NCBI RefSeq assembly: GCF_009833495.1
Contig: NZ_WUWG01000003.1
Location: 868,001-932,000 of the forward strand
DNA: 64,000 bases
Source of the DNA: Oceanomicrobium pacificus
GTDB taxonomy: Bacteria; Pseudomonadota; Alphaproteobacteria; Rhodobacterales; Rhodobacteraceae
Direction of reading: 5' to 3'
The notes beneath the pieces are model-generated. The model had not been told where the DNA came from. It worked only from the letters and a program-made list of their open reading frames with translations, and searched no databases. The position numbers and the translations under genes were made by a program. Shown here piece after piece: positions 53,593 to 62,083 of this stretch. Positions within the stretch are counted from its first letter, which is position 1, and the number at the start of each line of letters is the position of its first letter.

Positions 53593-55314
53593 TCAGTGAT
53601 CGAGCGCGCCGAAGAGCGGCGCCAGCGGTTCCTCGAACTTCCGCCAGGCTTCGACCGAGCTTTGGTAGATCGGCTGGCGGGCCTGCGTCACCGATGCGGT
53701 GCGGATCGCGCGCTTGGATTTGTAGAATTCCAGGCAGGCATCGTCCCATTCGAGCCCGAGATGCGCGATGAGCGCTCGGGCTTCCGCCTCCGGATTGGCG
53801 GTCAGCTTGGCATATTCAATGTCGTAGACGTGATCGGGCAGAACCGATTTCCAATGCTGCATCAATTGGTTGTACGCGTTTCTATATGCTGCAAGGTCGC
53901 CCATGTCGTTGGAGTAGCCCATGCCCGGTGCAGCGAAATTGTTCTTGTAGATCGACAGGACATTGTCCCGCGCGTCGCGCACGCAATGGACGATTTTCGC
54001 ATCCGGCAACACCGCGCGGATGAACCCGATATACTGGAAATTGGCCGGCATCTTGTCGGTTACGCGGGCCGCGCCGCCGCCTACCTCGCGCAGCGCCTCG
54101 CGGATCATGTCGCCGGTCTCGGCACATTTCTGCTGCAGGTCGGGAATATCCGCAAAACTCTCCGCCGCGCCATAGGTGCGGATGAAGCGCACGAACTGGC
54201 GCGACACGAAGCGCTGCTCGCCCGCACCCGCCACCTCCGGATGGCTGGAGATGATCTGCTCCACCAGTGTGGTGCCCGAGCGCGGCATGCCGACCACAAA
54301 GATCGGCAGGTCCGGCTTGCCGGTCGGTGCCGGCAAGCCAGCGAGGAATTTCGCATCGAAATCCTGCGCCATCCGGCCGAAATCGTTCAGCGCGGCGGAA
54401 ACGTCGAAAGCGAGGTTTTCCCGCTGCAGGTCGTTGCCGCGCTTGTACCAGCGCGCGGCCTCTTCGGCATTGCCCAGATCCTCGTGGATCTTGCCGAGCG
54501 CAAAGGCGACGGACTGGTTGTCCTCTCCGTCTCCGGCCATGGCCTCGGCCGCTTTCGTGGCCAGTTCGATGACCGCGTCACCCTCCTTGACCTTGCGCGA
54601 GCGGGCCAGCGCCGCATAGGCAAATCCGGCCTTCGGGTTCAATTCGATCGCGCGCATCAGGCTATCTCGGCCCTCGTCGATCCGCCCCGTGGTGATGAGC
54701 ATGTCGCCGCGATGGGCGTGCAACTCGCCCCGCTTGGGATGCTCCGCAATCAGCGCGTCGAGGAGCTCCAGCGCCTCTGGCGTGCGCTCCGCCCGGTCAA
54801 GCGCGCGCGCCAGCCACAGGCGCGCTTCCCGATCGCCGGGCTTCAGCCGGTCGGCATTGGCAAAGGCCTGCACTGCTTCGGGCTCCCGCCCCCAGCGGAA
54901 AAGCGCAAGGCCGAGCTTGAAATGCCCCTCGGGATCGGCGGGCCGGATTTTCGTGGCCTGCAGATAGAAACCGAAAGCGGGTTCATAGAGCCGCCCGGTC
55001 AGGCAGATGTCACCCCTCAGGACATAGACCGCGAAGCCGCCAGGGAATTTCTTCTGCAGCTCGATCAGCTCCTGCTCGGCTTCCTCCAGTTCGCCCGCCT
55101 CGATCTTCCGCGCAATCGGCATCCAGAGCTTCGGATTGGGCTGCGCGGTCTTGCGCAGTTCCTTGATCTGCGCGCCCAGTTGCAGCGCGCCGGGATGGTT
55201 CGGAACAGCCGCCAGCACCGAGCCGACGATATTCTCCGCACGGGTCAGGCGGCCGGACTTGGCTTCGCGGATGGCAAGGTCGAGCGACTGGGGAATGGTG
55301 AGCTTCTGCGACAC
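53593..55314 (-). CDS. TPR-sulfotransferase fusion
   Basis: About 573 residues. The N-terminal half is a set of tetratricopeptide repeats (about 20-300; for example FALGKIHEDLGNAEEAARWYKRGND). The C-terminal half is a PAPS-type sulfotransferase: FVVGMPRSGTTLVEQIISSHPEV is the 5'-phosphosulfate-binding loop, and RVTDKMPANFQYIG lies beyond. Such fusions occur in alphaproteobacteria; the acceptor is unknown. The GTG at 55314, preceded by AGGAAGG, is chosen over a TTG at 55359. The terminator lies at the 3' end. Confidence 0.85.
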   Translation of the reverse strand: MSQKLTIPQSLDLAIREAKSGRLTRAENIVGSVLAAVPNHPGALQLGAQIKELRKTAQPNPKLWMPIARKIEAGELEEAEQELIELQKKFPGGFAVYVLRGDICLTGRLYEPAFGFYLQATKIRPADPEGHFKLGLALFRWGREPEAVQAFANADRLKPGDREARLWLARALDRAERTPEALELLDALIAEHPKRGELHAHRGDMLITTGRIDEGRDSLMRAIELNPKAGFAYAALARSRKVKEGDAVIELATKAAEAMAGDGEDNQSVAFALGKIHEDLGNAEEAARWYKRGNDLQRENLAFDVSAALNDFGRMAQDFDAKFLAGLPAPTGKPDLPIFVVGMPRSGTTLVEQIISSHPEVAGAGEQRFVSRQFVRFIRTYGAAESFADIPDLQQKCAETGDMIREALREVGGGAARVTDKMPANFQYIGFIRAVLPDAKIVHCVRDARDNVLSIYKNNFAAPGMGYSNDMGDLAAYRNAYNQLMQHWKSVLPDHVYDIEYAKLTANPEAEARALIAHLGLEWDDACLEFYKSKRAIRTASVTQARQPIYQSSVEAWRKFEEPLAPLFGALDH

Positions 55315-55422
55315 GGGGCGGGCGCCTTCCTTTCTTGTGATGCGAGCAGATAGCGCCAAACGGCGGCCCGGGTCCAGCCCCGACCCGACGGTCGGGCGAA
55401 CGGCTGTGTATCCCCGCGCCTG

Positions 55423-56340
55423 TCAGTCCGCGCTTGCACCGCCCGATGCCGGCACCTCGGCCAGATAGGCGGCGATCGCCTGAACGTCGGCTTCAGGCAA
55501 GGCGGCCATGTTCTTCACGACCTCGACCATTTCACCGCCGACGCTGTCGAACTCCGGCGTGAAGCCCGTCGTCAGGTAGCCTGCGATATCCGCGACCGAC
55601 CAGTCGCCGATCCCGTCCGGCCCAGGTGTGATGTCGGGAATGCGCCCCTCGCCCGAGGGGTTGGCCGCGCCGGCCAGCCAGTTGCCAAGCGCGAGCCCAC
55701 CGGTCAGCCCGCGCGGCGTATGGCACTCGCCGCAATGGCCACCGCCTTCGACGAGAACCTGCCCGGCCTGCGCCTCGGCGGACAGGCTCTCGGGCGGCAG
55801 GACCGGACCATCCTTCAGATGCAGCCGTTTCCACAGGCCGAGCCCGCGCCGGATCGTGAAGGGAAAGGGCAGGTCATGGCCCACGCTCGGCGTCGCGTCC
55901 GGCGGCAAGGTGCCGAGATAGGCGTGGAGGTCGACAATGTCCCCCAAGTCCATCCGCCGGTAGGATGTGTAGGGAAAGGCGGGGTAGAAATGCGTGCCCT
56001 CGGGGCTTGTGCCGAACTGCATCGCGTTGACGAGGTCTTCCGCCGTCCAACCCCCGATCCCGTGCTCCGGATCGCTGGAGATGTTGGGCGCGACGAAGGT
56101 CCCGAAGGGCGAGGCCAGACGCCGCCCGCCTGCGAGCACAAGACGGGCTTCTCCCTCAGCCTCCGGCGCGGCATGGCAGGAAGCACACCCGCCCAAATGG
56201 AAGATCCGCTCGCCGCGCGCTGCATCGCCGGCCAGACCGGCCAGCACATCCGGATCAATCCGTTCCGGACGGGTCAGCACCCAGAAGAGAGCCAGGCCGG
56301 CCAGACCCAAAAGGGCCAAAATTCCCAGAAAACGCAGCAT
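55423..56340 (-). CDS. Diheme membrane-anchored cytochrome c
   Basis: About 305 residues. An N-terminal membrane anchor (FLGILALLGLAGLALFWVL) precedes two heme-binding motifs, CASCH near residue 52 and CGECH near 206, each with a distal methionine (for example VKNMAALPEA near the C terminus). The pattern is of fused c-type cytochromes of gluconate-dehydrogenase or alcohol-dehydrogenase type. The partner dehydrogenase is not next to it. ATG at 56340 follows GGGGT. Confidence 0.85.
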   Translation of the reverse strand: MLRFLGILALLGLAGLALFWVLTRPERIDPDVLAGLAGDAARGERIFHLGGCASCHAAPEAEGEARLVLAGGRRLASPFGTFVAPNISSDPEHGIGGWTAEDLVNAMQFGTSPEGTHFYPAFPYTSYRRMDLGDIVDLHAYLGTLPPDATPSVGHDLPFPFTIRRGLGLWKRLHLKDGPVLPPESLSAEAQAGQVLVEGGGHCGECHTPRGLTGGLALGNWLAGAANPSGEGRIPDITPGPDGIGDWSVADIAGYLTTGFTPEFDSVGGEMVEVVKNMAALPEADVQAIAAYLAEVPASGGASAD

Positions 56341-56455
56341 GTTGACCCCGATCAATCTATGGTTGATTTAAATTCGCCTAAAAGTTTACCCACCTTTAAC
56401 ACCCCCTGCCCCAGCCTCATGGACCGGTAATCAGTCGCTCGGGGGATGGTAGGCA

Positions 56456-57265
56456 ATGCTGAAGGTCACGCCAATAGGTTCGTGCCGGGTCGCCAATCCG
56501 CTGCGGCGCGGCGCGGCGGCGGGCGGCTACCGGCTCGAGACGAGCGGCATTTACGGCTACACCCACAGTGCGGCCGAGGCGGTGCAGCAGGTGCGCTACC
56601 TGACCGGCGCGTTTGACCCGCCGGACCGGCTGCGCCCGCTCATCATGCCCAACAGCGGCCCTGACCATTCGGGCGGCGACGGCCTGCTGGCAGATGTCTA
56701 TGTGGTCGAGTTGAGCTCGGCCAAGACGATCCGCGTCGGCGATGCGGTGATCCAGCTCAACTACCTGTCCCGCCACGTGCCGGAGGTCTTTTCCGACCGG
56801 GCACGCGGCGCGGCTTTCTGGCGGCTCTGCCGGTCGGAGGATGCGGACCTGCGCGCAGAACGCCTGGCAGAGATGCCCGCCTACCGCGCGCTCGACGCGG
56901 ACCGGCAGGCGCTCCTGCGCGCGATCCGGCTGGAACTGGCCAGCCCCGCACGGCTGGCGGCGGATATCGGCTGGCTCATGCGCACCCTGCCGCGGGTCCT
57001 GTTCGTCACCCATGTCGATGCACGGCTGCCGGACGGATCGCCGATCCCGTCGCGGCACGCCTATATCGAGATGGTCTCCGGCGTTCTGCGCGCCCTCGGG
57101 GCGGATTTTTCCGACCCGACCGATGCGGTTGACCGCTACGGCCAGAGCCGCGCCATGCAAAGCGAGGGCGGCAGCCTGACGCACTACACGCCCGCGTTCG
57201 AGGAGGTGCTGGCCGCAGAATGGACCGAGCGCCACCTGACCGCCCCGCGGCGGATGGCGGTCTGA
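56456..57265 (+). CDS. GSCR-motif protein at head of capsule cluster
   Basis: 269 residues, not assigned to a named family. The N-terminal IGSCRVANPL resembles the GSC(F/R) start of GSCFA/WcbI-type esterase or acetyltransferase proteins of polysaccharide clusters. A nucleophile-like serine or cysteine is in this motif. A mid-region LFVTHVDARLPDGSPIPSRHAY with a later histidine in SLTHYTPAFEEVL could complete a triad. It is 3 bases before the GT4 gene, so it is in the same operon. The most likely role is modification of the polymer. Confidence 0.6.
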   Translation: MLKVTPIGSCRVANPLRRGAAAGGYRLETSGIYGYTHSAAEAVQQVRYLTGAFDPPDRLRPLIMPNSGPDHSGGDGLLADVYVVELSSAKTIRVGDAVIQLNYLSRHVPEVFSDRARGAAFWRLCRSEDADLRAERLAEMPAYRALDADRQALLRAIRLELASPARLAADIGWLMRTLPRVLFVTHVDARLPDGSPIPSRHAYIEMVSGVLRALGADFSDPTDAVDRYGQSRAMQSEGGSLTHYTPAFEEVLAAEWTERHLTAPRRMAV

Positions 57266-57268
57266 CCC

Positions 57269-59335
57269 ATGGCCGATCTGCTCGCCCCTTTCCTGACCCG
57301 ACCGTTGCAGGCGGAACGGCCGGCGGCGTCCATCGACCCCGACCGGATCGAAGAAGCCTCGAAACTCCTGCTCGGCGGCACGCCGGATGCGGCGCAGGCG
57401 CGGGCCCGCATCGAGCAGGCCGAAGCGCTCCTGCGCCTCGCACCACAGAACGAGATGGCGCAGGAAACCCTGTTGCGACTCTGGGAGGCCTCGCGCCGGA
57501 AGGCGGATATGGCGGACAGCTGGCAGGCCTTCTCCGACCGCTTCCCCCGCAACCGGACCGGCCTGCGCATGGCGCTCCGCTGGATGCGGCGCGCCGGGCG
57601 CCTGTCGGACGCCCGGACGCTGGCGGACCGCCACGCGGGCAACCCAGCCCTGATGGCCGACCTGCTGGTGGAACTTGGCGACCGGGACGGCGCGGTGGCC
57701 GCCGCGCGCGACGCGCTGGCGTGCAGCCGCAAACCTGTCCGGAGCCGGCAGATCCTTGCGCGCCACCTGCTTGCCGCCGGACGGATCGCGGAGGCGCGGG
57801 CCGAGGCGCGGCATCTGGAAACAGCCCGACTGTCGCCGACCGGGCGCAAGCTTCTGGATGATATCGGTGCCGCGGCGCGCGCGCTCGACACGCTCGACCG
57901 CCGCCGCGCGGAGACGCGCAATGCCCAGCCCTCCGCCCGTGCGCTGCACGCCGCGCTCGATCTCTTTGCGCAGCGCCGTCCGCGTCTCGTCTCCGGCGAC
58001 GGTCCGGTCACATTCGTCACCGGCTCGCTCGCGGCGGGCGGCGCCGAGCGCCAATGCTCCATGATCGCAGCTGCCCTGCAGGAGCGCCGCCGCGCGCGCG
58101 GCTCCGGGCCCGTCGACATGGTCGTGACCGACGCGTCGAGCAGCAGCGACCGCGGCCATTTCCGGCCGGTTCTCGATGCGGCGGAGGTGCCGCTCACGGA
58201 CCTCTCACGGACGCCCGACTGCGCGATGGAAGGCGACAGCCAGCTTGGGCGGCTCGTTCCCTTGTTGCCCGCGCAGGCGCAGGTGGGGCTCCTGCGGCTC
58301 CTGCCCCATCTGCGCCAGCGCCAGCCCGACACGGTATACATCTGGCAGGATGGCGCGGTCCTGATGGCGGCGCTGGCGGCGCTCGTCGCCGGCGTGCCGC
58401 GCATCCTCATCAGCCTGCGGGGTCTGCCGCCCAACCTGCGGACCGACCGCGACCGCGCGGAATATCACGACATGTATCGCGCGCTGGCAACCATTCCCGG
58501 TGTCACGCTCACTGCCAACAGCCGGCCGGCCGCGGATGCCTATCGCGACTGGCTCGGCCTGCCTGCGGACGGATGCCGCTACCTGCCCAATGCCGTGGCC
58601 CCCCTGCCGGCGGAGGCCCCGCTCGATCAGGCGCGGCTCTGGAAGGGGTTTGCCGACCGCCTCGGCCCCGATCCGGCGGTCCTTGGCGGGATCTTCCGTT
58701 TCACCGCGAACAAGCGCCCGCAAGACTGGATTGCGGTCGCGGCCCGCGCGATGGCCGCGCACCCGGGGCTCGCCTGTATCCTCGTCGGTGACGGACCGGA
58801 CCGCGCGGCCTGCGAAACGCTGGCTTCCGACCTCGGCATCCGCGAGCGGATCCTTTTCACCGGTGAAACCGCCCATGTCGGCTTCTGGCTCGGACGGATG
58901 GACCTTTTCATGCTTCTGTCGCGCTTCGAAGGGCTGCCAAACGTGCTAATCGAGGCGCAGATGGCGGGCCTGCCCGTCATCTCGACGCCTGCGGGTGGCG
59001 CGGCGGATACGTTCCTGCCGGGCCGCTCCGGCCTGCTGCTGCCTTCGGCCGACCCGTTCGATCCGGACGCGGCGACCATGGCCGTGCTGGATCTTCTGGG
59101 CAATCGGGCCCGCGCCGCCGCCATGGGTGCCACCGGGCGCACCTTTGCAGCAGAGCGGTTTGCCCTGCCGCGGATTCTCGATGCGACGGAGTTGCTTCTT
59201 GCCGGTCAGCCCCTGCCCGATATGGCCCCCGCCGTGCCCCCACAGGCGGCGGCACCGCCCGACCCCGGTCCGGCGGTGCCGCACCTGCCACCGGTGCAGG
59301 CGGCACGGAGCGGCGCATCGAGGCACCTGTCGTGA
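57269..59335 (+). CDS. Helical-repeat GT4 glycosyltransferase of the capsule cluster
   Basis: 688 residues. The N-terminal about 200 residues are helical with TPR-like pairs (ARARIEQAEALLRLAPQNEMAQE, DLLVELGDRDGAVAAARDALA). The GT-B part begins near 245 with VTFVTGSLAAGGAERQCSMIAAAL. The donor-binding domain has FRFTANKRPQDWIAVA, the E-x7-E of FEGLPNVLIEAQMAGLPVI and VGDGPDRAACETLA. The proline-rich C terminus looks like a linker. Its stop overlaps the ABC permease start. It probably builds a capsule or exopolysaccharide repeat; the donor is unknown. Confidence 0.82.
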   Translation: MADLLAPFLTRPLQAERPAASIDPDRIEEASKLLLGGTPDAAQARARIEQAEALLRLAPQNEMAQETLLRLWEASRRKADMADSWQAFSDRFPRNRTGLRMALRWMRRAGRLSDARTLADRHAGNPALMADLLVELGDRDGAVAAARDALACSRKPVRSRQILARHLLAAGRIAEARAEARHLETARLSPTGRKLLDDIGAAARALDTLDRRRAETRNAQPSARALHAALDLFAQRRPRLVSGDGPVTFVTGSLAAGGAERQCSMIAAALQERRRARGSGPVDMVVTDASSSSDRGHFRPVLDAAEVPLTDLSRTPDCAMEGDSQLGRLVPLLPAQAQVGLLRLLPHLRQRQPDTVYIWQDGAVLMAALAALVAGVPRILISLRGLPPNLRTDRDRAEYHDMYRALATIPGVTLTANSRPAADAYRDWLGLPADGCRYLPNAVAPLPAEAPLDQARLWKGFADRLGPDPAVLGGIFRFTANKRPQDWIAVAARAMAAHPGLACILVGDGPDRAACETLASDLGIRERILFTGETAHVGFWLGRMDLFMLLSRFEGLPNVLIEAQMAGLPVISTPAGGAADTFLPGRSGLLLPSADPFDPDAATMAVLDLLGNRARAAAMGATGRTFAAERFALPRILDATELLLAGQPLPDMAPAVPPQAAAPPDPGPAVPHLPPVQAARSGASRHLS

Positions 59336-60126
59336 GCGCGCGCGCCGGCGAGCTGACCCGACGGCCGGGCGGCGGCGCCCTGCGTTGGGCCGCCGTGGTC
59401 GGGTTCATCGCCGAGCGCGAGGTCCGGCTGCGTCTCTCGCAGGGCATGGTCGGCTATGGCTGGACCTTTGTCGTGCCGCTCATCTGGATCGGCGGGCTGG
59501 TCCTGTCTTTCGACTATCTGGGGCGCGCACCGACGGTGCTGACCGACACGGCGAGTTTCGTGGCATCGGGCATGATCGGATATGTCGTGTTCCGCCAGAC
59601 CGTGACGGCGATGACCCGCGCGCCCAGCCACCACCGCCATGTGCTGGGCTGGGAGGGTATTCGAGCGGGGGACATCTTCATCGCCGCCGCCCTGATCGAA
59701 GCGCTGAACGCGATGCTGCTTCTGGGTCTTATCCGCGGGCTGCTGGCGCTCTACGACCCGGCGAGCGCGCAGATTGCCGACGTGCTCGGCGCGCTGAACG
59801 GGCTCGGGCTGGCCTGGGCGCTTGGCACGGGCTTCGGCATCCTGGCCGCGCGCACCATGGGTTTGAGCGAATCCGCGCGGCGGCTCATCCCGCTCGCCCT
59901 GCGCCCGCTCTTCTGGATTTCCGGCATTTTCTTCACCGCGGCAGAACTGCCGGCGCGGCTGCTCGCACTCTTCATCTGGAACCCGCTCCTGCATGTGACG
60001 GAGGTGCTGCGCAGCGGCTATCTGGAACAGTATCAGACCGACATCGCCCGGCCGCTTTTCCCGCTCGGCGTTGCAGGTGCCTGTCTGCTCATCGCTGCCC
60101 TCCTGCCCGCGCCGGAGGACCGCTGA
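59332..60126 (+). CDS. ABC transporter permease (KpsM-type polysaccharide exporter)
   Basis: 264 residues with six membrane helices. The type is ABC-2 permease: EREVRLRLSQGMVGYGWTFVVPLIW, then LALRPLFWISGIFFTAAELP and the conserved WNPLLHVTEVLRSGYLE. The GTG at 59332 overlaps the stop of the GT4 gene (GTGA). It pairs with the following ATPase, whose ATG overlaps its stop by 1-3 bases. It exports a polysaccharide of group 2/3 type. Confidence 0.88.
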   Translation: MSARAGELTRRPGGGALRWAAVVGFIAEREVRLRLSQGMVGYGWTFVVPLIWIGGLVLSFDYLGRAPTVLTDTASFVASGMIGYVVFRQTVTAMTRAPSHHRHVLGWEGIRAGDIFIAAALIEALNAMLLLGLIRGLLALYDPASAQIADVLGALNGLGLAWALGTGFGILAARTMGLSESARRLIPLALRPLFWISGIFFTAAELPARLLALFIWNPLLHVTEVLRSGYLEQYQTDIARPLFPLGVAGACLLIAALLPAPEDR

Positions 60127-60809
60127 TGCTCTGTTTCGACGCTGTCAGCTATATCGAGCGCAAGGGGCGGCGCTGCCGCGGCATCCTGAAAGATGTCAGC
60201 CTTCGGCTCGGGCCGCATGACCGGGTGGCGGTGCTGGGCGACGGGCGGTCGGGCAAATCGACATTGATCCGGCTCGCGTCCGGCGCGCTTGCGCCGACCT
60301 CGGGTTGCGTGCGGCGGCTCTGCCCGATCTCCCCGCCGCTCGGTGCAAGCGGGCAGTTCCACACGAGCCTGTCCGGCGCGGCCAATGTGACCCTGCTCGC
60401 GCGGCTCGCCGATGTGCCGGCCGGGCCGGTGCGCGCCTTCTGCCGCGAGGTGGCCGATCTGGGCGCACGGTTCGACGCGCCGATGTCGGGCTACACAAAC
60501 GGCATGCGCGCGCGGCTCGGCTTTGCCCTGAGCTACGCGATGCCGTCCCAGATCCTGCTCGCAGACGAGATGGTCGGCACCGGCGACACGGCCCATCGCG
60601 CGCTGTGCGATGCGCTACTCGACCGCGCGCTGGAGACGAGCGGCCTTCTGCTGGTGACCCGGAACGCGCGGCTGGTCGACCGGTTCGGATGCCGGCCCTT
60701 TGCGCTTGTCCGCGGCCATCTGCTGCCCTGCCGGTCGAGCGCGGAGGCCGAACGCCTCGTCGCCGCGGCGCGCGTCGAGCCGCACAATCAGACGGAGGCT
60801 GCGGCATGA
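60126..60809 (+). CDS. ABC transporter ATPase (KpsT-type)
   Basis: 227 residues. Walker A is GDGRSGKST, the KpsT-type signature is YTNGMRARLGFALS, and Walker B is ILLADEMVG. An H-loop residue is not obvious: the segment LLLVTRNARL replaces the usual VSH switch. The small size and lack of a C-terminal domain match KpsT rather than Wzt. It pairs with the KpsM-type permease. Its stop overlaps the KpsE-like gene (ATGA). Confidence 0.85.
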   Translation: MLCFDAVSYIERKGRRCRGILKDVSLRLGPHDRVAVLGDGRSGKSTLIRLASGALAPTSGCVRRLCPISPPLGASGQFHTSLSGAANVTLLARLADVPAGPVRAFCREVADLGARFDAPMSGYTNGMRARLGFALSYAMPSQILLADEMVGTGDTAHRALCDALLDRALETSGLLLVTRNARLVDRFGCRPFALVRGHLLPCRSSAEAERLVAAARVEPHNQTEAAA

Positions 60810-62065
60810 GCCTCGACCTCGACCACCGCGACGACGATCGGGCACGCCGCGCCGAGGAAGCCCGCCAGCGCCGGCAGGCGGAACTGGACGCACAGGCCGA
60901 GGCCGAGCGCGCGGCATTGGAGACCCGCCTGCCGGACGCCGGCGCGCTCGACGCTATGGCCGCCCGCTGGGCCGCCGACGGGCGCCGGCGGACACGGCGC
61001 GGGGCGCTTGCCTTTGCCCTTCTCGTGCTCCTGCCGGCTATCGCGCTCGCCCTCGGTGCACAGATGCTTCTGCCGCCGCGATATGATGCCGAAGCGCAAT
61101 TCTCGATCCTCGTCTCGGGCGGCACGGTCGATGCTTCGAACCGCGCAATCCTGAGCCGCGAGGATCTCAGCCCGTCTGCGCAGGCGGCGCAGCTTGTGCG
61201 GGCCTATATCCTGTCGGCGGAAATGATGGCGCTTCTGGCCGACGATGCGACAGCTGCGCCTTCGGCCGGCCCCCTGGCCGGCCTCTTGGCCCGCCTCGAT
61301 CCGCGCAGCGACCTCCAACGGCACCGTGACCGTGTGCGCGTCAAGGTGGACATCCAGAGCGGGCTTTCCACCCTCACGATCGAAGGTCTGTCGCCCTTGG
61401 CCGCCGAAGCCGCCGCAGAGCATGTGCTGGATGCGGCGCGGGACCGGATCGAGGCAGAAGCACGGTCGATCAACCGGACGCGGATCGCGCGTCTCGAACA
61501 GGTGGAACGTCGCGCGGCAGCAGCCGAAGCAGAATCCGTTGCCCGGCTGCGTGCGCTCCAGCGGCAAACAGGCGATGTCGACCCGCGCGAACGGGCACGC
61601 CTGACCTACGGCTATCTTGCGGAACTGGAGGCGGCCCGCGACAGGCTCGGCCGGTCGAGCCATGCCAGCTGGACAGAGGGCGGCCTGTCCCCCGCAACGC
61701 TGGGCGACCTGGAACAGGCGGACCTGCTCGACGCCCAGATCGCCCGCGCCGAAGCCGCGCTGGCCGGATCACCCGACATGACGGGCTCCACCGGCGCGCG
61801 CATCCTGGCCTTCGACACGGCCGAAGCCCGTCTGGCCGCCGCGCGCGACGCGCGCCGGGCGGCCGGGACCGCGCTGCAGGCCGCGCGCACGAGCATCGCG
61901 CTCGACCCGACGGTCCTGCGCATCCTGGCCCCGCCCTTCGCCGGAAATGCCCCAGCCGCGCCCGCGCCGTTTCGGATATTCCTTCTCGCCACGGCTTTGC
62001 TGGCGACGGTTTTCGCCGTGCTGCACCTGCTGAAACGCAGCCTCAGCCACCATGGCAGCTATTGA
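60806..62065 (+). CDS. KpsE/Wzc-N-type chain-length/export protein
   Basis: 419 residues. Membrane helices lie near 68-90 (ALAFALLVLLPAIALALGA) and at the C terminus (RIFLLATALLATVFAVLHLL), with a periplasmic coiled-coil domain between (RIARLEQVERRAAAAEAESVARL). The N-terminal cytoplasmic part is charged and arginine-rich. This is the polysaccharide co-polymerase/KpsE architecture that bridges the inner membrane to an outer-membrane exporter. It overlaps the ATPase gene by 4 bases. Confidence 0.83.
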   Translation: MSLDLDHRDDDRARRAEEARQRRQAELDAQAEAERAALETRLPDAGALDAMAARWAADGRRRTRRGALAFALLVLLPAIALALGAQMLLPPRYDAEAQFSILVSGGTVDASNRAILSREDLSPSAQAAQLVRAYILSAEMMALLADDATAAPSAGPLAGLLARLDPRSDLQRHRDRVRVKVDIQSGLSTLTIEGLSPLAAEAAAEHVLDAARDRIEAEARSINRTRIARLEQVERRAAAAEAESVARLRALQRQTGDVDPRERARLTYGYLAELEAARDRLGRSSHASWTEGGLSPATLGDLEQADLLDAQIARAEAALAGSPDMTGSTGARILAFDTAEARLAAARDARRAAGTALQAARTSIALDPTVLRILAPPFAGNAPAAPAPFRIFLLATALLATVFAVLHLLKRSLSHHGSY

Positions 62066-62083
62066 ACGCAGGGGGACCGTCAC

